Source of the DNA: CAYJUM01 sp964478915
GTDB taxonomy: Bacteria; Nitrospirota; Nitrospiria; Nitrospirales; Nitrospiraceae
Assembly: GCA_964478915.1 (NCBI GenBank)
Contig: CAYZKG010000022.1
Coordinates: forward strand, 1-25,919
Reading direction: 5' to 3'
Length of the DNA stretch: 25,919 nt
Both the position numbers and the translations under genes were made by a program. Below the pieces are notes generated by a model, which was not told the DNA's origin, searched no databases, and saw only the letters and a list, made by a program, of their open reading frames with translations. Shown piece after piece: positions 21,688 through 25,919 of this stretch. Every line of letters starts with the position of its first letter. The stretch's first letter is position 1.

Positions 21688-23049
21688 ATGAAGCGGACGC
21701 AACACATCATACGAGAGCTGCGCGAACCGGCTGTCCTCCTCGGCAGTCTCCTGCTGTGGGCTCTGGCGGCGTCCCTGGGCCACGCGACTGAGATCAAGCC
21801 GGTTCGCTTCGTCACACCCAACGGCATGACGGTCCTGGTCGTGGAGCAGCACTTCCTCCCGATCGTGCAGGTCCATGCCTTGATCAAAGCCGGCTCGGCG
21901 CAAGACCCGCCGGAGAAAGCGGGAGCGGCGCATCTCGTCGCCAGCCTCCTGGATGAAGGCACTACCAGCCGGACGGCCAAGCAGATCGCCGAGCAAATCG
22001 AGTATGTCGGCGGCCGCCTGGCCATCAAGGCGACGGAGGACATGACCACCGCAAGCGCCCGCGTGTTGACCAAGGACGTGGAGCTGGGATTTGAGCTCCT
22101 GGCCGATGTCCTGCTCCACCCCACCTTTCCTCCTCAGGAGTTGGAACGGGTCCGGAGTGAAGTGTTGGGCGGTATCCTGAGCGAAAAGGATGAGCCTGGA
22201 ATGGTCGCAGCCAAGGCGTTCAACCTTCTGGTTTTCGACGGCCACCCCTACCGGTGGCCGGTGAATGGGACAGAGGAGACGGTCCCCACGATCACGCGGG
22301 AGGACATCCAGCGGTTTTACACTCGTGAATATCTGCCCAATCAGACCATCCTGTCGATCGTGGGAGACATCACCGTCGAACGGGCCATCGGGCTCGTGAC
22401 AAAGTATTTCGGGGACTGGAAACGGGGAGATGCGCCGGTGCGGTCCGTGGCCGCCCCGACGCCCCTTCAAAAACCGACCGTCCGGCTCATCGAGAAAGAT
22501 CTCACACAGGCCACCATCCTGGTGGGCCACCTGGGCATCAGCCGCACGAACCCGGACTTCTACGCGGTAACCGTCATGAATTACATCCTGGGAGCCGGCG
22601 GGTTCTCTTCGCGACTCATGGACTCCATCCGGGATAACCAGGGGCTGGCCTACAGCGTCGGGAGCATCTTCGAACCCAACCTGATGCCGGGGGCGTTCCT
22701 CGTCAGCCTGCAGACCCGCAACGAAAGCGCCAACCGGGCCATTTCCGGCGTGCTGGCCGAGCTCAACGGCATTCGGAGCGCCCCGGTCACCGATCAGGAG
22801 TTGGCGGATGCCAAGGCCTACCTCATCGGCAGCTTTCCGCTTCGCCTGGATACCACAGGGAAGCTGGCCGAGGTGGTCAGTCTGGTGGAGTTTTACAATC
22901 TCGGGCCGGACTATTTTACCAACTACCCCCGTTGGATCGATCAGGTCACGAAGGAAGACGTGCTGCGGGTGGCGAAGCAATATCTCCAGCCCGACCGGTA
23001 CGCGCTCGTGGTGGTGGGAAAACTTGCTGAAGCGAAATTGAAACAGTGA
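21688..23049 (+). CDS. M16 peptidase-like protein, inactive partner
   Basis: A 453-residue M16-family protein with a signal peptide (AVLLGSLLLWALAASLGHATE). The position of HxxEH reads HLVAS (82-86), so the catalytic glutamate and second histidine are missing. It keeps the second-domain arginine/tyrosine region of substrate-binding subunits (FSSRLMDSIRDNQGLAYSVGS). In mitochondrial processing peptidase and several bacterial pairs, an active and an inactive chain form one heterodimer; the adjacent gene supplies the active chain here. The start is an ATG four bases after the previous stop. Its stop is 10 bases before larE, inside a heptamer repeat. No frameshift is visible, so the motif loss is not recent decay. 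Confidence 0.92.
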   Translation: MKRTQHIIRELREPAVLLGSLLLWALAASLGHATEIKPVRFVTPNGMTVLVVEQHFLPIVQVHALIKAGSAQDPPEKAGAAHLVASLLDEGTTSRTAKQIAEQIEYVGGRLAIKATEDMTTASARVLTKDVELGFELLADVLLHPTFPPQELERVRSEVLGGILSEKDEPGMVAAKAFNLLVFDGHPYRWPVNGTEETVPTITREDIQRFYTREYLPNQTILSIVGDITVERAIGLVTKYFGDWKRGDAPVRSVAAPTPLQKPTVRLIEKDLTQATILVGHLGISRTNPDFYAVTVMNYILGAGGFSSRLMDSIRDNQGLAYSVGSIFEPNLMPGAFLVSLQTRNESANRAISGVLAELNGIRSAPVTDQELADAKAYLIGSFPLRLDTTGKLAEVVSLVEFYNLGPDYFTNYPRWIDQVTKEDVLRVAKQYLQPDRYALVVVGKLAEAKLKQ

Positions 23050-23073
23050 GGGGTGAAGGGTGAAGGGTGAGGG
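23046..23073 (+). repeat. Four-unit GTGARGG tandem spanning a stop and a start
   Basis: GTGAGGG, GTGAAGG, GTGAAGG and GTGAGGG follow one another without gaps. The first unit contains the stop codon of the M16-like gene and the third supplies the GTG start codon of larE. The purine-rich units also provide the only ribosome-site-like sequence for larE. Confidence 0.85.
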
Positions 23074-23869
23074 GTTAGCGGAAAAGCTCGAGAAGCTGCG
23101 CGCGCTCTTCAGGGAGATGGGGTCGGTCCTCGTCGCCTACTCGGGCGGGATCGACAGCACGCTGGTCCTGAAGATCGCCCATGATGATCTCGGCGCCGCG
23201 GCCGTGGGTGTCACGGCAGTCTCCCCCACCCTTCCTCAAATCGAGCTGGAGATCGCGCGAAGAGTGGGAAGCGAGATCGGCGCCCGCCACCTGGTCGTGG
23301 AGACGGACCAGTTGGAGATTCCGGATTTCGTCCGCAACGACGCGGGGCGGTGCTATCACTGCAAAACCGACCTGTACTCGCTGCTGGGCAAGCTGCAGCA
23401 CGAGATGGGGCTGAAGGCCATCGTGGATGGAACCAATCTCGATGACCTGGATGACGACCGGCCGGGCCTCGTCGCCGCACGGGAATGGGGCGTTCGGAGC
23501 CCGCTCGTGGAGGCCGGGCTGTCGAAGGCCGAGGTGCGCGAGCTGGCCCGCAGCCTGGGGTTGTCCAACTGGGACAAGCCGGCGGCGGCCTGCCTCTCGT
23601 CCCGCATTTCTCGCGGGGTGGCCATCACACGGGAGATGCTGTCCCGGGTGGAGCAGGCTGAGAGATTCCTGCTTCGGGAAGGGTTCAGGCAGTGCCGCGT
23701 GCGGGACCACGGCGAAATGGCGCGAATCGAGGTGGGGATCGAGGAGCTGCCGGCCCTGCTGGACCCTGGCCGGAGAGAGCGAATCACGGCCAGACTGAAG
23801 GAATTGGGGTTTCGGGAGGTGACGCTCGATCTCGAAGGATATCGGCGCGGCGGCGCCAACAGGCAGTGA
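23060..23869 (+). CDS. larE: LarE-family ATP-dependent sulfur transferase
   Basis: A 269-residue PP-loop enzyme related to LarE, which adds sulfur to the pyridinium cofactor precursor of nickel-pincer lactate racemase. The PP-loop is SGGIDST at 28-34. Other conserved segments are VDGTNLDDLDDDRPGL (122-137), GVRSPLVEAGLSKAEVR, and NWDKPAAACLSSRISRG containing C178. A CYHCK motif adds C98 and C101. Three such cysteines are expected in the LarE type that holds an iron-sulfur cluster, unlike the single-Cys sacrificial type. The only possible start is GTG 23060, inside the repeat, because a stop lies just upstream in frame. No larA, larB or larC is nearby, so its acceptor is open. Confidence 0.88.
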   Translation: MKGEGLAEKLEKLRALFREMGSVLVAYSGGIDSTLVLKIAHDDLGAAAVGVTAVSPTLPQIELEIARRVGSEIGARHLVVETDQLEIPDFVRNDAGRCYHCKTDLYSLLGKLQHEMGLKAIVDGTNLDDLDDDRPGLVAAREWGVRSPLVEAGLSKAEVRELARSLGLSNWDKPAAACLSSRISRGVAITREMLSRVEQAERFLLREGFRQCRVRDHGEMARIEVGIEELPALLDPGRRERITARLKELGFREVTLDLEGYRRGGANRQ

Positions 23870-23921
23870 GGAGTGAGGGGTAAAAATTCAGAACTCCTAA
23901 CTCCTCACCCCTTACCCCTCA
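23866..23921. repeat. 8-unit heptamer dyad, possible two-way terminator
   Basis: Eight in-phase 7-mers: GTGAGGA, GTGAGGG, GTAAAAA, then TTCAGAA, CTCCTAA, CTCCTCA, CCCCTTA, CCCCTCA. GTGAGGGGTAA at 23873-23883 pairs perfectly with 23912-23922. It lies between the convergent larE and atpF genes and contains both stop codons. The array encodes the last residues of AtpF (VRGKG). Confidence 0.8.
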
Positions 23922-24414
23922 CCTCCGATATCGCTTTCAGAGCTTCGTCGGCGAGGCGGCGATGGTCCGCGTCCGTGAGGCTTCGCTCCACCACCTTTTC
24001 GGCGATCTGCAGCGCCAGGTCGGTCGTCTGATTGCGAATGTCCTGAATCGCCCGACGTCGTTCAGCCTCGATCTCCCGCGTCGCGTCCGCTTTCATCCGC
24101 TCCGCTTCGGTCTTCAGGCGCTGCTCATTCTCTTCAAGCAGATGTTGGGCGCGTTCCTTGGCCCGGCTGAGGACTGTCTCGGCCTCCTGAGCCGCCGCGG
24201 CCAGCTTCGCCTCATACTCCCGCAGCTTGCGCTCCGCCTCGGTCCGGTGACGCTCGGCCTGCTCCAGGCTCTCGCGGATCTTCCGCTCGCGCGTCTCCAA
24301 GGCCTCGAGAATGGGCGGGAACGCAAACTTATACAGCACCCACAGCAGGACTCCGAAGGAGACGATCTCCCAGAAGATCAACGAGGAAAAGAAATGCGTG
24401 TCGAACTGTGGCAT
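23905..24414 (-). CDS. atpF: ATP synthase F0 subunit b
   Basis: The peripheral-stalk subunit that holds F1 against rotation. The 169-residue protein has one N-terminal transmembrane helix (about 11-31, LIFWEIVSFGVLLWVLYKFAF). A long charged helix follows (about 36-140, rich in E, R and A, for example RKIRESLEQAERHRTEAERKLREYEAKL). The C-terminal delta-binding segment has LALQIAEKVVERSLTDADHRRLADEAL. The last five residues come from a repeat array. The ATG lacks a strong ribosome site. It is the last F0 gene; atpH and the F1 genes do not follow, since larE converges from the other side. Confidence 0.93.
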   Translation of the reverse strand: MPQFDTHFFSSLIFWEIVSFGVLLWVLYKFAFPPILEALETRERKIRESLEQAERHRTEAERKLREYEAKLAAAAQEAETVLSRAKERAQHLLEENEQRLKTEAERMKADATREIEAERRRAIQDIRNQTTDLALQIAEKVVERSLTDADHRRLADEALKAISEVRGKG

Positions 24415-24431
24415 GTCAACACCGATCAGGA

Positions 24432-24508
24432 GGCTAGAGGCGCTAGGCTAGGGGCTATGGGGGAAACCGTTCCCGCTCTGCCCATCGCCCATTGCCTCTC
24501 GCCTCTCA
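24432..24508. repeat. 11-unit heptamer dyad array between atpF and atpE
   Basis: The block divides into eleven 7-mers: GGCTAGA, GGCGCTA, GGCTAGG, GGCTATG, GGGGAAA, then CCGTTCC, CGCTCTG, CCCATCG, CCCATTG, CCTCTCG, CCTCTCA. It has the same length (77) and half-and-half design as 13984-14060. It shares GGCTATGGGG in the same sense and GGCAATGGGCGAT in the opposite sense with that copy. Confidence 0.8.
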
Positions 24509-24516
24509 CCCCTTTG

Positions 24517-24747
24517 TTATTTCCGGAGTCCCATGATGATGAACGCGATGACCAGCCCGTACAGCGCGATCGCCTCGACCAGGGCGAACCCGATCCACAT
24601 GTACTTGCCGACCCGGCCTTCCGCTTCCGGCTGCCGAGCGACGGCCTCGATCATCTTCCCGAAGATGTAGCCGATTCCGACCCCCGCGCCGGCGAACCCG
24701 GCCGCCGCCAACCCCATACCGAGCAACGCTGATGCTGCAGCATCCAT
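24517..24747 (-). CDS. atpE: ATP synthase F0 subunit c
   Basis: Proteolipid that forms the rotating c-ring. The 76 residues make two transmembrane helices (about 6-30 and 50-73) joined by the polar loop ARQPEAEGR at 37-45. The first helix carries the AAAGFAGAGVGIG glycine pattern for tight packing. The ion-binding carboxylate is E58 in GFALVEAIALYGLV. The residue after E58 is alanine and I do not see the usual sodium-site set, so proton coupling is likely. An AAAGGAGG ribosome site, the best in the operon, precedes the ATG, in keeping with the need for many c copies. Confidence 0.97.
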   Translation of the reverse strand: MDAAASALLGMGLAAAGFAGAGVGIGYIFGKMIEAVARQPEAEGRVGKYMWIGFALVEAIALYGLVIAFIIMGLRK

Positions 24748-24790
24748 CTTCTTTCTGTCCTCCTTTAAGAGCTAAGAGCTGATGGCCGGG

Positions 24791-24819
24791 CACCCATTGT
24801 TGCTCCGATGCAATGGGTG
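24791..24819 (-). promoter_or_regulatory. Intercistronic hairpin between atpB and atpE
   Basis: CACCCATTG at 24791-24799 and its exact complement at 24811-24819 form a 9-bp stem with an 11-base loop. It sits in the 90-base gap after the atpB stop and before the atpE ribosome site. It may be a processing or stability element that raises atpE output; no T-run follows, so termination is less likely. Confidence 0.5.
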
Positions 24820-24837
24820 ATGCCGATGGCTCATAAG

Positions 24838-25584
24838 TTAGTGCGCTTCGGAACCGTGCCCATGCAGATGCATAGCATCTCCCAGATAGACACAGGTCAA
24901 GATCGTGAAGATATACGCCTGGATGAAGGCGATGCCGACCTCCAGCGCGTTCAGCGCGATCGTAAAGGCAAACGGCAACCACCCGATCAGCACCCCGCCG
25001 GCGATGGCTAACCCGAAGAGGACAGCCAGAATCGTGTGGCCGGCGGTCATATTCGCAAACAGCCGGACTGCCAGGGAGAGTGGTCGAGCCAGTTGACTGA
25101 TCAATTCAATAGGCATCATGAGAGGCAATAGCCAGGTCGGCGTGCCCGGCGGAATCAAGATCCCCAGGAATTTGATCCCGTGCAGGATAAACCCCAGCAC
25201 GATGCTCATGCTGTACACGAACAGGGCGAATGCGGCGGTCACCACGATCTGGCTGGTCACGGTGTAGGAACCGGGAATCAGCCCTAGTAGGTTGGAGAAC
25301 AGGATGAACAAGAACAGGGTGGCGATGAAGGGGAAAAATCGCATGCCGTCCTTGCCCATCGTATCGAGGATGATGCCGCGGATGAAGTCCACCAGGAGTT
25401 CGGCGAGGCTCTGAAGCTTGGAGGGGATGAGCTGCCGTCTGGAGGCAGCCAGAATCAGGAAGCCCGCCACCAGCGCGACCACCACCCACATCATGAGCAC
25501 GGCCTTGTTCAGGGAAATATCCAGCCCGAAGAGCGACAAGTGCACAATCGGGTGGAGCTCAAAGGGATGAAGCGGATTATCCAT
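24838..25584 (-). CDS. atpB: ATP synthase F0 subunit a
   Basis: Stator subunit with the proton half-channels. The 248-residue protein has five to six hydrophobic helices. The essential arginine is in LSLAVRLFANMTAGH, facing the c-ring carboxylate. The late helix has ALEVGIAFIQAYIFTILTCVYL, with the conserved E and Q. The N-terminus HPFELHPIVHLSLFGLDISLNKAVLMMW is typical. ATG 25582-25584 has GAGAG upstream; GTG two codons earlier is too close to that site. The protein ends in histidine-rich LHGHGSEAH. It follows a large inverted repeat after the atpI/Z-like gene. Confidence 0.96.
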   Translation of the reverse strand: MDNPLHPFELHPIVHLSLFGLDISLNKAVLMMWVVVALVAGFLILAASRRQLIPSKLQSLAELLVDFIRGIILDTMGKDGMRFFPFIATLFLFILFSNLLGLIPGSYTVTSQIVVTAAFALFVYSMSIVLGFILHGIKFLGILIPPGTPTWLLPLMMPIELISQLARPLSLAVRLFANMTAGHTILAVLFGLAIAGGVLIGWLPFAFTIALNALEVGIAFIQAYIFTILTCVYLGDAMHLHGHGSEAH

Positions 25585-25597
25585 AGTCACTCTCGAT

Positions 25598-25713
25598 GAG
25601 GGTGGCAGGGCTGATCAAAACTGCGCGCGTTCACCGAGCACCGCCCGCGATGTAACAATTTAATCAATCTTGTGTGCGCGGTGCGCGAGCACTTGATCAG
25701 CTCTGCCGCCCTC
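25598..25713 (+). repeat. 21-bp-arm inverted repeat upstream of atpB
   Basis: 25598-25618 and 25693-25713 are complementary over 21 positions with two mismatches. Both mismatches are G-T pairs when read as plus-strand RNA. Inner segments (TGCGCGCG..CACCG and CGGTGCGCGAGCA) extend the pairing with a two-base slip. The loop is AT-rich (ACAATTTAATCAATC). The right arm touches the stop of the atpI/Z-like gene. Confidence 0.8.
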
Positions 25714-25919
25714 TACTGCTTCCACCGTTGCGCGGCGCGGTAGGCGTTCAAGACGCCCGCGACGGCTCCGAGCATGAGCCCCATCACCATGCCCCAGGGT
25801 GACGAGCCAAGCAGGTAGGTGTCGGCCAGCCAGCCCAATCCACCCCCCACGATCAGGGCTGCCAGCATTTCGGTCCCGATCCGGACCGCCTGCCCCAGGC
25901 CCGCATAGAAGGGATCAGT
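25713..25919 (-). CDS. AtpI/AtpZ-like F0 accessory protein, C-terminal part
   Basis: The last 68 codons of a small membrane protein; the start lies beyond the right edge. The visible part has two hydrophobic segments: MLAALIVGGGLGWLADTYLLG and PWGMVMGLMLGAVAGVLNAYR. It ends RAAQRWKQ. The GGGLGWLAD..........G...G...G pattern matches the AtpI/AtpZ (gene 1) proteins encoded just before atpB, which assist c-ring assembly or magnesium uptake. It precedes atpB on the same strand with a 128-base gap taken up by a large inverted repeat. AtpZ is the better fit because only two helices are evident, but the missing N-terminus prevents a firm choice. Confidence 0.8.
   Translation of the reverse strand, partial: TDPFYAGLGQAVRIGTEMLAALIVGGGLGWLADTYLLGSSPWGMVMGLMLGAVAGVLNAYRAAQRWKQ

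Noticed and set aside
21589..22980. 463-codon minus-strand frame opposite the M16 genes
   Set aside because: Crosses two clear M16 genes and shows no conserved motif; an effect of high GC third positions.
21688..23049. Pseudogene because the zinc motif is missing
   Set aside because: The frame is intact over the full family length with a signal peptide and conserved second-domain residues; inactive M16 partners are a known functional class.

Overview
The window is a dense, GC-rich stretch of a Gram-negative chromosome. Gene content and style (PilMNO with MSHA-like pilins, RNase Y beside ZapA, a paired M16 peptidase set, a split F0 operon) best fit a Nitrospirota bacterium such as Nitrospira. 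This is inference: there is no rRNA or marker gene to prove it. About 95% is coding, mostly on the minus strand. I see no tRNA, rRNA, CRISPR array, insertion sequence or prophage.

Region 1 (1-8339, minus) is an envelope assembly operon for a type IV pilus or type II secretion-like machine. In transcription order it holds a GspE/PilB/MshE ATPase, a GspF/PilC platform protein, an MshA-like pilin, a GspG-like pseudopilin and an unusually large pilin-like protein with extra beta-sandwich domains. PilM, PilN, PilO and the start of another secreted protein follow. The ATPase drives the platform, the pilins are the substrates, and PilMNO aligns the inner-membrane complex.

Region 2 (8441-8845, plus) is a lone single-domain rhodanese with its own promoter. 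It converges on region 3.

Region 3 (8830-16627, minus) runs, in transcription order, zapB-like, zapA, a 6S-like RNA, RNase Y, a YmdB phosphodiesterase, xseA, xseB, tlyA and two nucleotide-sugar epimerases, mostly with short or overlapping junctions. It combines division-ring assembly, RNA turnover, DNA end processing, rRNA methylation and sugar-nucleotide supply. The 436-base gap at 15633-16083 holds a promoter and a rod-like RNA of about 200 nt.

Region 4 (16728-18944, minus) is a periplasmic lytic transglycosylase whose start lies right at an extended -10 box. Region 5 (19148-23869, plus) is rlmN, an active M16 peptidase, an M16 paralogue that has lost its zinc motif, and larE. Region 6 (23905-25919, minus) is the F0 part of ATP synthase (atpI/Z-like, atpB, atpE, atpF) without the F1 genes.

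The most striking non-gene signal is a family of degenerate arrays with an exact 7-bp period in the gaps between genes (3991-4039, 13984-14060, 16643-16705, 18982-19107, 23046-23073, 23866-23921, 24432-24508). Most are arranged as dyads, and two run into coding sequence.
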